A DNA stretch of 64,000 nt from Spirabiliibacterium mucosae (lineage in GTDB: Bacteria; Pseudomonadota; Gammaproteobacteria; Enterobacterales; Pasteurellaceae): NCBI RefSeq assembly GCF_014884965.1, contig NZ_JABTBO010000008.1:1-64000 (forward strand). Reading direction: 5' to 3'. The translations under genes and the position numbers were made by a program. The stretch's first letter is position 1. Every line of letters starts with the position of its first letter. The notes under the pieces were generated by a model, which was not told the origin of the DNA, did no database searches, and saw only the letters and a list, made by a program, of their open reading frames with translations. This document shows positions 22,976 to 34,031 of this stretch, in pieces.

Positions 22976-23434
22976 TTACAGTGACAGCGTCTTTAATTCT
23001 TCGGTGGCGAAAAAGGCATCGCTGCTGCCCAATTCAATATCTTCGGTAATTTGCGTGTTCCAACGCGCCTCGCTCCACAGCTCAAATTTGTTGAGTTGGC
23101 CGACCAGCTTGATGTTTTTCTCCAATTTGACTTGCTCACGCAGGGTTGGGCTGAGCAAAATCCGACCATTTTTATCCAAGCTGCATTCGGTGGCAAAGCC
23201 GAGCATCACACGCTGCAAACGGCGCTGATGCGTATCAAAATTCGACAAGCCGAGTAATTTTTGCTCAATGATTTCCCACTCGTTTAGCGGGTAGAGCAGC
23301 AAGCACGGCTGGCGGATATCCACAGTGCAGACCATTTGCCCGTCGTTTTGCGCCAAAATTTCAGCACGATAACGCGTCGGCACGGAAAACCGCCCCTTGC
23401 TATCTAAGCTGATGGATGTTGCGCCACGAAACAT
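22976..23434 (-). CDS. mraZ: Transcriptional regulator MraZ
   Basis: AbrB-fold ring-forming DNA-binding protein, first gene of the dcw cluster, known in E. coli to bind GTGGG repeats and repress its own operon. It has 152 residues with two similar halves: [22 protein letters not shown] and [21 protein letters not shown] carry the DxKGR-type motif twice. Three GTGG repeats stand directly upstream (23473-23498), so autoregulation is probable. Confidence 0.96.
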   Translation of the reverse strand: MFRGATSISLDSKGRFSVPTRYRAEILAQNDGQMVCTVDIRQPCLLLYPLNEWEIIEQKLLGLSNFDTHQRRLQRVMLGFATECSLDKNGRILLSPTLREQVKLEKNIKLVGQLNKFELWSEARWNTQITEDIELGSSDAFFATEELKTLSL

Positions 23435-23472
23435 AATCTGCTCTTTTCAATTTACGTCAATTCAGGAAAAAC

Positions 23473-23498
23473 TTCCACTAAATCCCACTTTTTCCCAC
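23473..23498 (-). promoter_or_regulatory. MraZ operator: three GTGG repeats
   Basis: On the minus strand GTGGGA, GTGGGA and GTGGAA follow one another at exact 10-base steps, 39 bases before the mraZ start codon. Number, spacing and position match the MraZ box described for E. coli mraZ. Confidence 0.85.
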
Positions 23499-23508
23499 CT
23501 TTTGCCTA

Positions 23509-23537
23509 AGTTTATTATCATAACCCCTGCGTTGCAA
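23509..23537 (-). promoter_or_regulatory. Candidate dcw promoter upstream of mraZ
   Basis: TTGCAA (23532-23537) and TAAACT (23509-23514) are spaced 17 bases apart on the minus strand, immediately upstream of the MraZ repeats. Each hexamer matches the sigma-70 consensus at four or five of six positions. Only the position makes it convincing. Confidence 0.4.
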
Positions 23538-23683
23538 GGTTTTTGTGCGTTTTTATGCAATAAAATCCCCTCGCGCTGATGAGGCTATAATCAAAAAGCG
23601 GTTATTTATTGCTCGAATTTAGCCAGGTGAAATGGGTTGCTGCCATTCGGCATAAAAGAGAATGTGCTCAGAAAAATTGACAA

Positions 23684-23716
23684 AACCGCACTTTGCCTTT
23701 TGACCAAAGTGCGGTT
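23684..23716 (-). terminator. Paired uptake-signal terminator after lpxA
   Basis: AACCGCACTTTG (23684-23695) and CAAAGTGCGGTT (23705-23716) form a perfect 12-bp stem with a nine-base loop, starting seven bases after the lpxA stop. It separates the lpx operon from the dcw cluster. Confidence 0.7.
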
Positions 23717-23722
23717 GGGAGG

Positions 23723-24511
23723 TTAGCGGATAATGCCGCGGGTGGAGCGTTTGAAGAAGGAGAGGAAAAAGCTCACGGCCGCTTCGCTTTCAGCGAGTTG
23801 CTCAATTTCTGGGATGACTTCTTCCAAGCTCTTGCCACTGCGGTAAATCAGCTTATAAACGCTGCGCACCGCGCGCATGGCTTGTTTGTCAAACCCGCGG
23901 CGTTTTAGGCCTTCAAGGTTAACGCCAAATGGGCGTGCGTGGTTGCCTTGCGCCATCACATAAGGTGGCACATCTTGGCTGACCATCGAGCCGCCGCCAA
24001 GCATCACGTGGGCGCCGACGATCACAAACTGATGAATGGCCGACATGCCACCGACAATCACAAAATCGTCAAGCTCAACGTGGCCCGCTAAGGTGGCATT
24101 GTTGGCCAAAATGCAGTGGTTTTTGATTTGGCAATCGTGGGCGATGTGGGCGTTGATCATCAGCAAATTGTCATCACCGACACGGGTAACACCGCCACCT
24201 TGCACAGTGCCACGGTGGATGGTGACACTTTCGCGAATGCGGTTGCGATCGCCAATGATGGTTTTGGTTGGCTCACCTTGATATTTCAGGTCTTGGTTGA
24301 CCTCACCAATGCTGGCAAATTGAAAGATTTGGTTGTCGCAGCCAATGGTGGTGTTGCCGTTGACCACCACGTGGGAGTTCAATTTGGTGCGCGCCCCAAT
24401 TTCAACCTCAGGGCCGATGACACAAAACGGCCCAATTTCAACCTCTGCACCAATTTTGGCGCCATCGCTGACGATGGCTTGTGGGTGAATTTTGGCAGAT
24501 GGATCGATCAT
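23723..24511 (-). CDS. lpxA: UDP-N-acetylglucosamine acyltransferase
   Basis: First enzyme of lipid A synthesis; transfers a hydroxyacyl chain from ACP to UDP-GlcNAc. The 262 residues form a left-handed beta helix of hexapeptide repeats ([20 protein letters not shown] and following), with the catalytic histidine in [14 protein letters not shown] and the acyl-ruler region after [17 protein letters not shown] precedes the ATG. Downstream comes a terminator and then mraZ, not the usual lpxB. Confidence 0.96.
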   Translation of the reverse strand: MIDPSAKIHPQAIVSDGAKIGAEVEIGPFCVIGPEVEIGARTKLNSHVVVNGNTTIGCDNQIFQFASIGEVNQDLKYQGEPTKTIIGDRNRIRESVTIHRGTVQGGGVTRVGDDNLLMINAHIAHDCQIKNHCILANNATLAGHVELDDFVIVGGMSAIHQFVIVGAHVMLGGGSMVSQDVPPYVMAQGNHARPFGVNLEGLKRRGFDKQAMRAVRSVYKLIYRSGKSLEEVIPEIEQLAESEAAVSFFLSFFKRSTRGIIR

Positions 24512-24520
24512 GCTTGCTCC

Positions 24521-24988
24521 TTACATACCCCGACGGGCACACATTAGCTCGGCTTCACAGACAACTTTGCCATCAACCGTGGCCACGCCAGTAAAGCGGG
24601 TCACGCCGCGGCGTTCTTTGATAAAGTGCACTTCCAAGATCATTTGATCACCCGGCTCTACTGGGCGTTTGAAGCGGGCATTATCGATGGCGGCAAAATA
24701 GAACAACTCATCTTTTGGCAAAGCACGGGTTTTAAACGCCAATACGCCCGTTGCCTGCGCCATGGCTTCAAGAATCAACACCCCTGGAAACACCGGTTTT
24801 TGCGGGAAGTGGCCTGTAAAGCACGGCTCATTGACAGACACGTTTTTCACCGCTTTGAGCCACTTGCCTTCTTCAAAGTCGATTACGCGATCAACGAGTA
24901 AGAAAGGGTAACGGTGCGGCAACAGCTGCATGATCTCGTTAATGTCTACAATTTTTTGTTCTTTTGATGTTTCAACTTGCTCTGTCAC
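24521..24988 (-). CDS. fabZ: 3-hydroxyacyl-ACP dehydratase FabZ
   Basis: Hot-dog-fold dehydratase of fatty acid elongation. The 155 residues include [13 protein letters not shown], with the catalytic histidine in [20 protein letters not shown] and the glutamate in the same helix. The start is a GTG at 24988 preceded by AAGGA at seven bases. It lies between lpxD and lpxA, which compete with it for hydroxymyristoyl-ACP. Confidence 0.95.
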   Translation of the reverse strand: MTEQVETSKEQKIVDINEIMQLLPHRYPFLLVDRVIDFEEGKWLKAVKNVSVNEPCFTGHFPQKPVFPGVLILEAMAQATGVLAFKTRALPKDELFYFAAIDNARFKRPVEPGDQMILEVHFIKERRGVTRFTGVATVDGKVVCEAELMCARRGM

Positions 24989-25033
24989 TGTGATTTCCTT
25001 AAGGTTGCGAAAGGTACTACTTCACCCTATCGG

Positions 25034-26059
25034 TTATTTTTTATTCTCTTTTTCTAACGCTTTGAGGCGTTTGTTCATGTCACTGATATTCAATGTTAAC
25101 GCGGCAGTTTTGCGCCACTCTTTGTTGCTTTGCAATGGAATGCCAGAGGAGTAAACCCCAGGCTTGTCGATTGGCCGCATCACCATGCCCATGCCAGTGA
25201 TGGTCACGCCATCGCAAATACTCATGTGCCCGTTGATGACACTTGCGCCACCAATCAAGCAATAGCGCCCCACGTTGAGGCTGCCGGCCATAATCACGCC
25301 ACCGGCCACCGCAGTGCCCGTGCCAATGTGGACATTGTGCGCAATTTGGCAGAGATTATCAATGATCACATTATCTTCAATCACGGTGTCGTCAAGCGCA
25401 CCGCGGTCAATACAGGTACACGCGCCAATTTCAACATGGTTGCCAATTTTCACGCTGCCCGTTTGCGGGATTTTCACCCATTTGCCTTGCTCGTTGGCGT
25501 AGCCAAAGCCGTCGCCGCCGATCACGGTGTTGGATTGAATCAAGCAGTGCTCGCCAATCTCCACGCGGTGGTAGACACTCACATTGGCCCATAATTTGGT
25601 GTGTGCGCCGATGCGCGCGTGTTGGCCGACAAAGCAGCCCGCGCCGATAACCACGTTATCCCCCAGCACGGCGCCAGCTTCAATCACGACGTTGGCACCA
25701 ATGCTCACGTTGTGGCCTAAAACCGCACTTTGTGCCACCACCGCACTTGCCGCAATGCCACAGGCAGGCGCGGGTGTGGTGTCAATCAGCTGGGCGATTT
25801 TGGCATAGGCGACATACGGGTCTGGCGTGATGATGAGGTTGCTCTCTGGTGCACAAAACGGCACGTCGTCTTCTTTCACCAACAGGCAGCCCGCTTGGCT
25901 TTGGGCGAGTTGCTCGCGCAGTTTGGCATTGGTAATAAAGCTCAGCTCATCGGCTGTGGCGCGGTCAAGGGGTGCAATGCGCGCGATTGTGGCGCTTGCA
26001 TCACCGCGCAAGCGCCCTTTCACATGCTCTGCAAGTTGCTTTAAGCTAAAACTTGCCAT
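25034..26059 (-). CDS. lpxD: UDP-3-O-(3-hydroxyacyl)glucosamine N-acyltransferase
   Basis: Third enzyme of lipid A synthesis, after LpxC. The 341 residues show an N-terminal uridine-binding domain, then a left-handed beta helix of hexapeptide repeats, with the catalytic histidine region [17 protein letters not shown], and a C-terminal helix ending [12 protein letters not shown]. It begins six bases after skp, so it is co-transcribed with bamA-skp. Confidence 0.95.
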   Translation of the reverse strand: MASFSLKQLAEHVKGRLRGDASATIARIAPLDRATADELSFITNAKLREQLAQSQAGCLLVKEDDVPFCAPESNLIITPDPYVAYAKIAQLIDTTPAPACGIAASAVVAQSAVLGHNVSIGANVVIEAGAVLGDNVVIGAGCFVGQHARIGAHTKLWANVSVYHRVEIGEHCLIQSNTVIGGDGFGYANEQGKWVKIPQTGSVKIGNHVEIGACTCIDRGALDDTVIEDNVIIDNLCQIAHNVHIGTGTAVAGGVIMAGSLNVGRYCLIGGASVINGHMSICDGVTITGMGMVMRPIDKPGVYSSGIPLQSNKEWRKTAALTLNISDMNKRLKALEKENKK

Positions 26060-26065
26060 GATGGA

Positions 26066-26614
26066 TTACTTCCCTGCTTTTTTCTCTTCCGCTTTCGCTG
26101 GTGCTTTTTCAGCAGGTTTGATGTGGTCCAACACCTCTTTGGTGATGTCTTTGCCATCGGCGGCATAAACCAGCGCGTTGGCGTCAATCACGTAGGTGTA
26201 GTTTTTCTCTTTAGCCACTTCGTTGGTTGCTTCTTGAATGCTTTGCAACAATTTTGCACGCTCTTCATATTGCAATTTTTCATTTTTTTGCTGGAAGGCG
26301 TTCACTTGTTCTTGATAGCTTTGACGCAATTTGTTGATTTCGTCTTCACGTTTTTGAATGTCGGCACGGCGAAGTTTTGGTGCTTCTTTTTCCAGTGCTT
26401 TCATTTTATCAACGATTTTTTTCTCAGCGGCTTGCAATTTTTCAGCTGGGCCTTTGAGTTCGTCATCAATTTTTTTGGCCACCGCTTCGCGGTCTGGGTG
26501 GCTTTGGAAGATGGCTGCTGAGTCGATATAAGCAATGTTTTCTTCCGCTTGTGCAAAAGCTGAAGTAAGCGCTAATGCGAGTGTTAATCCTGCCATTTTC
26601 ATGGTGTTTTTCAT
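26066..26614 (-). CDS. skp: Periplasmic chaperone Skp (OmpH)
   Basis: Holdase that carries unfolded outer-membrane proteins to the BAM complex. The start at 26614 (182 residues) is chosen because it gives a proper signal peptide, MKNTMKMAGLTLALALTSA with cleavage after FAQA, and AAGGA seven bases upstream; the longer frame adds 16 unlikely residues. The body is a long charged coiled coil (about 50-130), the tentacles of the trimer. The C-terminus is rich in K, E and A. A sigma-E-type promoter lies about 50 bases upstream. Confidence 0.94.
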   Translation of the reverse strand: MKNTMKMAGLTLALALTSAFAQAEENIAYIDSAAIFQSHPDREAVAKKIDDELKGPAEKLQAAEKKIVDKMKALEKEAPKLRRADIQKREDEINKLRQSYQEQVNAFQQKNEKLQYEERAKLLQSIQEATNEVAKEKNYTYVIDANALVYAADGKDITKEVLDHIKPAEKAPAKAEEKKAGK

Positions 26615-26666
26615 AGTTACATCCTTTTTTATGTTGTTAACGGGCAGATTGCTCTGCCACATTGTT

Positions 26667-26693
26667 TAAGACCGCACTTTTAATAAAAAGTTC
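26667..26693 (-). promoter_or_regulatory. Candidate sigma-E promoter for skp
   Basis: GAACTT (26688-26693), 15 bases, then GTCTTA (26667-26672) on the minus strand repeats the geometry of the E. coli rpoH P3 sigma-E promoter (GAACTT-N15-GTCTGA). It lies between bamA and skp and would let envelope stress raise Skp, LpxD, FabZ and LpxA independently of BamA. The spacer contains a complete uptake signal. Confidence 0.6.
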
Positions 26694-26708
26694 TTTTTTT
26701 ATAATGAA

Positions 26709-29126
26709 TTAGAACGTGCCACCAATGCTAAATTGGAATTGTTCAATTTCATCACCTTCGTATTTTTTAACCGGTTTGGCATACGAGAACACCAATGGCC
26801 CAATCGGTGAGTTCCATTGGAAGGCAAGGCCGGCGGACGCGCGCACGCGTTTAGGGTTGCCGTAGTTGGCAATTTGGCCTTGTTGAATGTCAAACTCTTT
26901 GCGTGTGCCTTTTTTCCATTTGGTGTTCCACACACTGGCGGCGTCTAAGAATACCGAGGTGCGCACCACGTTTTGGTTTTTGTCACTGACAAATGGGGTT
27001 GGCATGATCAATTCCACACCCGCCGTTGCCATGGCGTTACCACCGATAACATCGTTGTTGATGCAGTGGTATGCGTTTTTGCTGGTAGTAACAGGGGTGT
27101 TGCGATCGCCATCATTACAGTTTGGATAAATCGCTTTTGGCCCCACCGCACCGTAGGCAAAGCCGCGCAAGCTGCCGATGCCGCCGGCGCTGTAGTTTTG
27201 GTAGAACGGCATTTCTTTGCCGCCAAAGCCTTTGGCGTAAGACAATCCTGCTTTACCCATCAGCACCCAAGTTTGGTCATAGTTCAATGGTTTGAAGGTG
27301 ACCACATCGGCGTTAACTTTGTAGTATTTGTTATCCGAGCCAGGGATGGTAATTTTACCACCAAGGCTGGCGCGCGTGCCGTCTGTTGGCAAGAAGCCGC
27401 GGTTTAAGGTGTTGTAATTCCAGCCGGCGCTGAACTCAAAGTCATCCGTTTTCACCGTCCATTTGTCAATGTTCATAGAGCTGAGATAAAGCGCACGGTT
27501 GTATTCCGGATACATATCTTTAAGTTTGTTGCGCACCCAGCCTAGGCCTAAATAGTAGGAGTTGTTTTCATTGACTGGGAAGCCCAACGTGCCGTTAAGG
27601 CCGTAGCTTGTACGCGAATAGGCCGCCGTGGTGCTGGAGTCTGAATAGTCGTATTTGTCATAAAACGCATTACCACCGAGGCTGACGCCATCGCGAGTGA
27701 AGTACGGCTCGTTATAGCCGAGGTTCACGCTGGTGGCATATTTGTTTTTGGTGCCCGACAAGCTCACTGATGAGCCCATGCCGAGGAAGTTGTCTTGTTT
27801 GATGCTCGCTTGGTAGCTCAAGCCGCTTTCAGTACCGTAACCCACACCAAAGTTGATGCTGCCGGTGTTGCGCTCTTTCACTTTGTAAACCACATCCACT
27901 TGGTCGTCAACATTCGGCACAGCCAAGGTTTGCATATCCACGGTTTCATAAAAGCCTGTGCGCTCTAAGCGGTATTTACCTTGATCTAAAAGTGCGGTAT
28001 TGAGCCACGCACCTTCTGGCTGGCGCATTTCTTGACGCAAGGTGGAGTCCGCACTCACGTCGTTGCCTTCAAAGCGGATGCTGCGCACATAATAGCGGCG
28101 GCCAGCTTCCACCACCACAATCAAATCTACGGAATGTTGTGGATCATTAAACTCTGGTTGTACATGAATTTGCGGGTTGGCATAGCCACGCTCGCCGAGG
28201 GTGGATTTAATCCCCTCTTCAATGCGACGCACGGTGCTACCGCGGAATTGCTCGCCGCGTTTTACATTAGCCAACAGTTGGTTGAGTTCAGCGTTCATGC
28301 CCGCAGTGTCACCGATAATTTTGACATCATTGATGGTGTATTTTTCGCCTTCATCCATTTTGATGGTGATGTCGATGTTCTTTTTGTCGTCGCTGAGTTT
28401 GACATCGGTATCAAGAATGCGGAATTTGGCATAGCCTTGGTTGAGATAAAAATCACGCAAGGTGTTCAAATCTTTTTCAAATTTTGGCTCTGAAAAACGG
28501 CTACTGGCAAAAATATTCCACCAAGACACATCGGGCTGAATATCCACTTGTTGCAACAATTTACTGTCGCTGAAAGTGTTGTTGCCTTCAAAATTGATGG
28601 TTTTCACCAAAGAGGATTTGTTTTCTGTGATATCAAGGGTCAACTTGGCGCGGCCTTGGCCGAGATCATCAATCACGGTTTTCACTTCTACGTTGTTGTA
28701 ACCCATGGTGTGGTAGTGTTTTTCCAGCTCAGCGCGGAAGGCTTCCAGTTTGTCGCGTTGCAAAATCTCGCCTTTGGCGATGCCGTTATCACGCAAGTTG
28801 CTTTCAAGAGCGTCTTTCGGGATTTGTTTGTTGCCTTTGATGTCAAGCTCGGTGATGTATGGGCGCGGTTGCACTTCGACCACAAGGGTGTTGCCGTCAC
28901 GGCGGGCCACCACGTTATCAATATTGTTGCGTTGGAACAAAGTACGCACAATTTTGGATAAATCTTGATCATTAGCGCGCTGGCCCACTTTCACAGGCAA
29001 GGCGGCGCGAATGCGCTGTGCCGTGACGGGGTCTGTGCCCTCCACGCGGATATCTTGCACGGTGAAGGTAGCCGCCAAGACGGAACTACTGGCGAGTAGT
29101 AAACTGGTTGCGAAAAGTTTTTTCAT
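26709..29126 (-). CDS. bamA: Outer membrane protein assembly factor BamA
   Basis: Central Omp85 component that folds beta barrels into the outer membrane. A signal peptide (MKKLFATSLLLASSSVLAA) is followed by five POTRA domains (about 22-425) and a 16-strand barrel. The loop-6 motif GSLRGFAYG and the C-terminal signal FQFSIGGTF are intact. At 805 residues the length is typical. AGGGACA precedes the ATG. It follows rseP in the usual order. Confidence 0.97.
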   Translation of the reverse strand: MKKLFATSLLLASSSVLAATFTVQDIRVEGTDPVTAQRIRAALPVKVGQRANDQDLSKIVRTLFQRNNIDNVVARRDGNTLVVEVQPRPYITELDIKGNKQIPKDALESNLRDNGIAKGEILQRDKLEAFRAELEKHYHTMGYNNVEVKTVIDDLGQGRAKLTLDITENKSSLVKTINFEGNNTFSDSKLLQQVDIQPDVSWWNIFASSRFSEPKFEKDLNTLRDFYLNQGYAKFRILDTDVKLSDDKKNIDITIKMDEGEKYTINDVKIIGDTAGMNAELNQLLANVKRGEQFRGSTVRRIEEGIKSTLGERGYANPQIHVQPEFNDPQHSVDLIVVVEAGRRYYVRSIRFEGNDVSADSTLRQEMRQPEGAWLNTALLDQGKYRLERTGFYETVDMQTLAVPNVDDQVDVVYKVKERNTGSINFGVGYGTESGLSYQASIKQDNFLGMGSSVSLSGTKNKYATSVNLGYNEPYFTRDGVSLGGNAFYDKYDYSDSSTTAAYSRTSYGLNGTLGFPVNENNSYYLGLGWVRNKLKDMYPEYNRALYLSSMNIDKWTVKTDDFEFSAGWNYNTLNRGFLPTDGTRASLGGKITIPGSDNKYYKVNADVVTFKPLNYDQTWVLMGKAGLSYAKGFGGKEMPFYQNYSAGGIGSLRGFAYGAVGPKAIYPNCNDGDRNTPVTTSKNAYHCINNDVIGGNAMATAGVELIMPTPFVSDKNQNVVRTSVFLDAASVWNTKWKKGTRKEFDIQQGQIANYGNPKRVRASAGLAFQWNSPIGPLVFSYAKPVKKYEGDEIEQFQFSIGGTF

Positions 29127-29174
29127 TGTCCCTGAGTCCTATCCTAAATTGTTAGTACGTTGTGGCCATCAGCC

Positions 29175-30513
29175 TTAAATAAAACGAATGATATCATTAA
29201 AAACGGCAAACACCGTCAACATTAAAAGTGCGGTTGCGCCAATGCGGAAAAAGATCTCCCGCACCCGTTCAGACACTGGCTTGCCGCGCACGCCCTCAAC
29301 GGCCAAAAAGAGCAAATGCCCGCCGTCGAGTACCGGCAGCGGAATCAAATTCATAATGCCGAGGTTGACGCTAATCAGCGCCATAAAACTTAAATAATAC
29401 AGCAGGCCAATTTCAGATGAAATGCCCGCGCCTTGGGCAATGGCAATCGGCCCGCCGATATTTTTCAGCGAAATGTCACCGGTGATTAATTTGCCCACCA
29501 GTTTGACTGTCACCACGCTCAACTGCCAGGTTTTTTCAACCCCGTGCCAAAGCGCCTCTAGCATACCATATTTTAGCTCGCTGCGATACTTTTCAGGCAA
29601 GGGTTTCACCGTCGGCGCAAAGCCGATGTAGGCTTTGTCTTGCTTGTTGAGCTCAGGTGTAATCGCCAAATTGAGCCGCTCGCCGTGGCGCAGCACCCCG
29701 ACATCCAAAGTGCGGTTGAGGTTTTCCTCGATGATACGCACCACGCCTTGCCAATCGAGCGTTTGGTTGTTGATGGTGAGAATCTCATCCCCAACCTTCA
29801 GCCCTGCACGTTGGGCCGGTGAGTTGTCAGTCACTTTGCTCACCACCAGTTGCACCTCGTTGTGTACTGGCGTGATGCCCAGCGCGGTGAACGCCGCCTC
29901 TTTTTGTGGGTCATAATGCCATTGGCTTAAATCTAAAGTGCGGTCGCGCAGCTGCTCAGAATCCACGTTTGCCACGCTCACCTTCACCGCGGGTTTGCCC
30001 AGCTTCGCGGTGAGGAGCATATTGATGTCGTTCCAGTCATGCACCGTTTCGCCATCAATGGCGCGAATTTGCATATCGGGGGCAAGCTCGGCACGGGCGG
30101 CAATCGACTCGGGCGCGACCTGGCCAATCACTGGCTTCACGGCAGGGATGCCAACCATAAAAATCACCCAATAGGCGAAAATGGCGAATAAAAAGTTCGC
30201 CAAGGGGCCGGCGGCAATCACAAACGCGCGCTGGAGCACGGATTTTGTTTGTAATCGTATTGGCTTAAATAGGCCGGCACGGGCTCAGCGGAGCTGTCGA
30301 GCATACGCACATAGCCGCCGAGTGGAATAAGCGAGACCACAAATTCGGTGCCCAGTTTATCCTTGCGGCGAAACAGCACCTTGCCAAAGCCGAGGGAAAA
30401 GCGCAGCACCTTGATGCCACAGCGGCGCGCCGCCCAAAAATGCCCAAACTCGTGGACAAAAACCAAGACACTGATGACAACAAAAACGAGGCGAGCGACC
30501 ACAAAAAATTCAT
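29175..30513 (-). pseudogene. rseP: RIP zinc metalloprotease RseP, split by two single-base shifts
   Basis: Site-2 intramembrane protease that cleaves RseA to release sigma-E. The ATG at 30513 has TAAGGA upstream and encodes [10 protein letters not shown], the family start; the frame then moves to [18 protein letters not shown] (zinc motif HEFGH) and again to [18 protein letters not shown], two PDZ domains and a C-terminal LPVLDGGHLLF. Adding one T to the T5 run (30482-30486) and one A to the A4 run (30243-30246) restores one frame of 446 residues, close to E. coli (450). All motifs are intact, and rseP is essential in E. coli, so I think the gene is functional and the sequence has undercalls; it is labelled pseudogene only for the frame breaks. 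Confidence 0.85.
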
Positions 30514-30521
30514 GCGTATCC

Positions 30522-31383
30522 TTACGTCAACCAATAAAACATTAAGCAGAAAAACGGCAATGCCGCGGTGAGGCTGTCGATGCGATCCAACACACCGCCG
30601 TGGCCAGGAATCAGGTTGCTGCTGTCTTTGATGCCCGCATCACGTTTGAACATGCTTTCCGTCAAATCCCCCAAAATGGAGATAAGCACGGTGCCCAAAG
30701 AGATCAACAACAACGTGCCAAGCGGCACTTGGCGCAAAATGAAATCCGCTGGCGTAAGTTTGACATAAACCACGCCGATAATCAGCGCGCAAACCACACC
30801 GCCAACAAGCCCCTCCCAGGTTTTTTTCGGGGAAACAAGGCTGGCGAGTTTGTGTTTGCCAAAGGCGCGGCCGCAGAAATAGGCGCCCGAATCCGCCACC
30901 CACACCAGCACCAGCACATATAACAACAAAATCAAGCCGCTGTACGGGTTGAGATTGTAGTTGTACAAACGCAGCGTCAACAGCGCGAGCATAAACGGCG
31001 CCAGTGTTAAAAAGCCAAACAGCAGCTGCCACAGCGCGGGTTTGTCCCAATATTTGGCAGAATTTGGGTAGGTCAGCACCATGCCAAGTGCGGTCAGCCA
31101 CCAGGCCATGGCGGCGTATAACAGCCAGCTATTATTGGCGCTGAGCACAATGCCAGCGTTGATTTTATCTTGATAAGCATAGAGCGTTAAATAGAGCAAG
31201 CAGCCACTTAGCCCTGTGACAATATAACGCCAGATGTCGCGTTTGTGTTTGGCAAACTGGCACCACTCCCACACGCCGAGAATCACAATCACGCCAATGG
31301 TGAGCGCAAAAGCATAAGGCGAGAAATACACCAGCGCGAGTAGGACAAAGGCGAGTAACACAATGGCGGACATGACACGTTGC

Positions 31384-31391
<8 letters not shown>
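30522..31391 (-). CDS. cdsA: Phosphatidate cytidylyltransferase
   Basis: Integral membrane enzyme making CDP-diacylglycerol for all phospholipids. The 289 residues form about eight helices; the C-terminal family signature [19 protein letters not shown], with its conserved K, R and D residues, is complete. It overlaps uppS by eight bases and ends eight bases before rseP. Confidence 0.95.
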
Positions 31392-32127
<736 letters not shown>

Positions 32128-32184
32128 AGAAATCCCAACCTAAAATTTCACCCACTATATCACAAGCTAAGGGGGCTGAGAATG

Positions 32185-33372
32185 TTAAATCGCCACCAAT
32201 TGACGCGCACGCGCACGGGCTTTGCGGTCGATGGCAAACACATCGGCAATCTCGCTGATGGTTTGCGCAGGCAGGCTCTCCACCACTTGGCGGTTGATTT
32301 TCGCAATGTCGGTGAACCGCACTTTGCCTTTTAAAAAGGCCTCCACGGCAATTTCATTGGCGGCATTCATCGCCGTGGTGGCATATTGCCCCGCGGCAAA
32401 GCTTTCAATCGCCAATTGCAAGCACGGGTAGCGGGCAAAATCAGGCTCGATAAAGGTTAGTTCTTTGAGCTTGAAAAAATCCAACTCGCCCACACCCGAT
32501 AAAGTGCGGTCAGGGTAGCTCATGGCGTGCGCAATCGGCGTGCGCATATCTGGGTTGCCTAGCTGCGCCAGCACCGAGCCGTCAACATAACGCACCATGG
32601 AGTGAATGATCGACTGCGGGTGAATGATAATCTCCATCTGCTCTGCACTGGCGTTGAACAGCCAGCGCGCTTCAATGTATTCCAGCCCTTTGTTCATCAT
32701 GGTGGCGGAATCCACTGAGATTTTCTGCCCCATTGACCAATTCGGGTGCGCCACCGCTTGCGCAGGCGTGATATCGTCAAAATCACAAAGTGCGGTTTGA
32801 CGAAATGGCCCGCCGGAGCCGGTGAGCAAAATGTGGTTAATGCCCGCTTGTTCGAGCTGGCAATGCCCAACGCGCGCCTGCTCGGAGGGCGGCAGCGCTT
32901 GGAAAATGGCGTTGTGCTCGCTGTCGACAGGCAGCAGCTGCGCACCGCACTTTGCCACTTCATCAATAAACAGCTGCCCGCAGGTGACCAGCGACTCTTT
33001 ATTGGCCAGCAGCACCTTTTTGCCCGCTTGAATGGCCGCCAAGGTGGGCGCCAGCCCCGCCGCACCGACAATCGCTGCCATCACTTGGTCGGCTTGTGGG
33101 TGGGCGGCAATCTCGCAAATCGCCTGCTCGCCTGCGCGCACTTCGGTTTTCAGCCCAAGTTGCTTGATGTGCTCACGCAAGGTTTGCGCCGCGCGCTCGT
33201 CGGCCATCACGGCAAAGTGCGGTTGAAACTGCTGGCACTGCTCGGCCATTAAGGTGGCATTTTGCCCGCCCACGAGAGCAAAGGCGCGGAATTTGTCTGG
33301 ATTGTGGGCAATCACCGAAAGGGTGCTTTTGCCAATCGAGCCGGTGGAGCCAAGAAGGGTAATATTTTGCAT
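32185..33372 (-). CDS. dxr: 1-deoxy-D-xylulose 5-phosphate reductoisomerase
   Basis: NADPH enzyme of the methylerythritol phosphate isoprenoid pathway, feeding UppS; target of fosmidomycin. NADPH loop [13 protein letters not shown] at the N-terminus, [21 protein letters not shown] and [13 protein letters not shown] (metal and substrate site) are present in 395 residues. The ribosome site is weak. A terminator for frr precedes it, so it probably has its own promoter in the 70-base gap. Confidence 0.95.
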   Translation of the reverse strand: MQNITLLGSTGSIGKSTLSVIAHNPDKFRAFALVGGQNATLMAEQCQQFQPHFAVMADERAAQTLREHIKQLGLKTEVRAGEQAICEIAAHPQADQVMAAIVGAAGLAPTLAAIQAGKKVLLANKESLVTCGQLFIDEVAKCGAQLLPVDSEHNAIFQALPPSEQARVGHCQLEQAGINHILLTGSGGPFRQTALCDFDDITPAQAVAHPNWSMGQKISVDSATMMNKGLEYIEARWLFNASAEQMEIIIHPQSIIHSMVRYVDGSVLAQLGNPDMRTPIAHAMSYPDRTLSGVGELDFFKLKELTFIEPDFARYPCLQLAIESFAAGQYATTAMNAANEIAVEAFLKGKVRFTDIAKINRQVVESLPAQTISEIADVFAIDRKARARARQLVAI

Positions 33373-33440
33373 AGGGCATCACAGTTGAATAATTTGCCTT
33401 ATTATAACGGCAAAACGGCCCGCGGACTATGGCTTTGGCA

Positions 33441-33467
33441 TAAAAAAGGCGCTGATTTCAGCGCCTT
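33441..33467 (-). terminator. Intrinsic terminator after frr
   Basis: AAGGCGCTGA (33446-33455) pairs with TCAGCGCCTT (33458-33467); on the minus strand the stem is followed by TTTTTTA. It starts seven bases after the frr stop and separates the rpsB-tsf-pyrH-frr block from dxr. Confidence 0.85.
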
Positions 33468-33473
33468 GAGGGA

Positions 33474-34031
33474 TTAGAACTCCATCAGTTCTTTTTCTTT
33501 GTCGGCCAATACGTCGTCGACTTTTTTGACGTAGGCGTCGGTCAGTTTTTGGATTTCGTCTTGTGCGCGACGGTCATCGTCTTCGCTGATTTCTTTGTCT
33601 TTCAACAATGCTTTGATTTGATCGTTGGCGTCACGGCGAATGTTGCGCACGGCAATGCGGCCTTGCTCGGCTTCACCCCGCACCACTTTCACCAAATCAC
33701 GGCGGCGCTCTTCAGTCAACGGTGGCAATGGCACACGAATAACCGCACCTGCTGATGACGGGTTGAGGCCGAGATCAGAGCTCATGATCGCCTTTTCCAC
33801 CGCACCGCCCAATGAGCGGTCAAACACGGTGATAGCCAGCGTGCGGGCATCTTCTGCCACTACGTTCGCCACTTGGCGCAACGGGGTTGGCGCGCCGTAA
33901 TATTCCACCATAATGCCGTCAAGCAGGCTTGGGTGTGCGCGGCCTGTGCGCACTTTAGCAATTTGTGAGCGGAATGCATCCACGCTCTTTTCCATACGTT
34001 CTTCTGTGTCTTTTCGAATTTGGTTTAACAT
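33474..34031 (-). CDS. frr: Ribosome recycling factor
   Basis: Splits post-termination ribosomes with EF-G. The 185 residues match the family in length, with the three-helix bundle core [20 protein letters not shown], the beta domain, and R and K residues in [18 protein letters not shown] precedes the ATG. It follows pyrH, as in most gammaproteobacteria. Confidence 0.96.
   Translation of the reverse strand: MLNQIRKDTEERMEKSVDAFRSQIAKVRTGRAHPSLLDGIMVEYYGAPTPLRQVANVVAEDARTLAITVFDRSLGGAVEKAIMSSDLGLNPSSAGAVIRVPLPPLTEERRRDLVKVVRGEAEQGRIAVRNIRRDANDQIKALLKDKEISEDDDRRAQDEIQKLTDAYVKKVDDVLADKEKELMEF

Noticed and set aside
29175-30513. Real decay of rseP
   Set aside because: All catalytic and PDZ motifs are intact and two one-base repairs restore normal length; decay would leave other damage.
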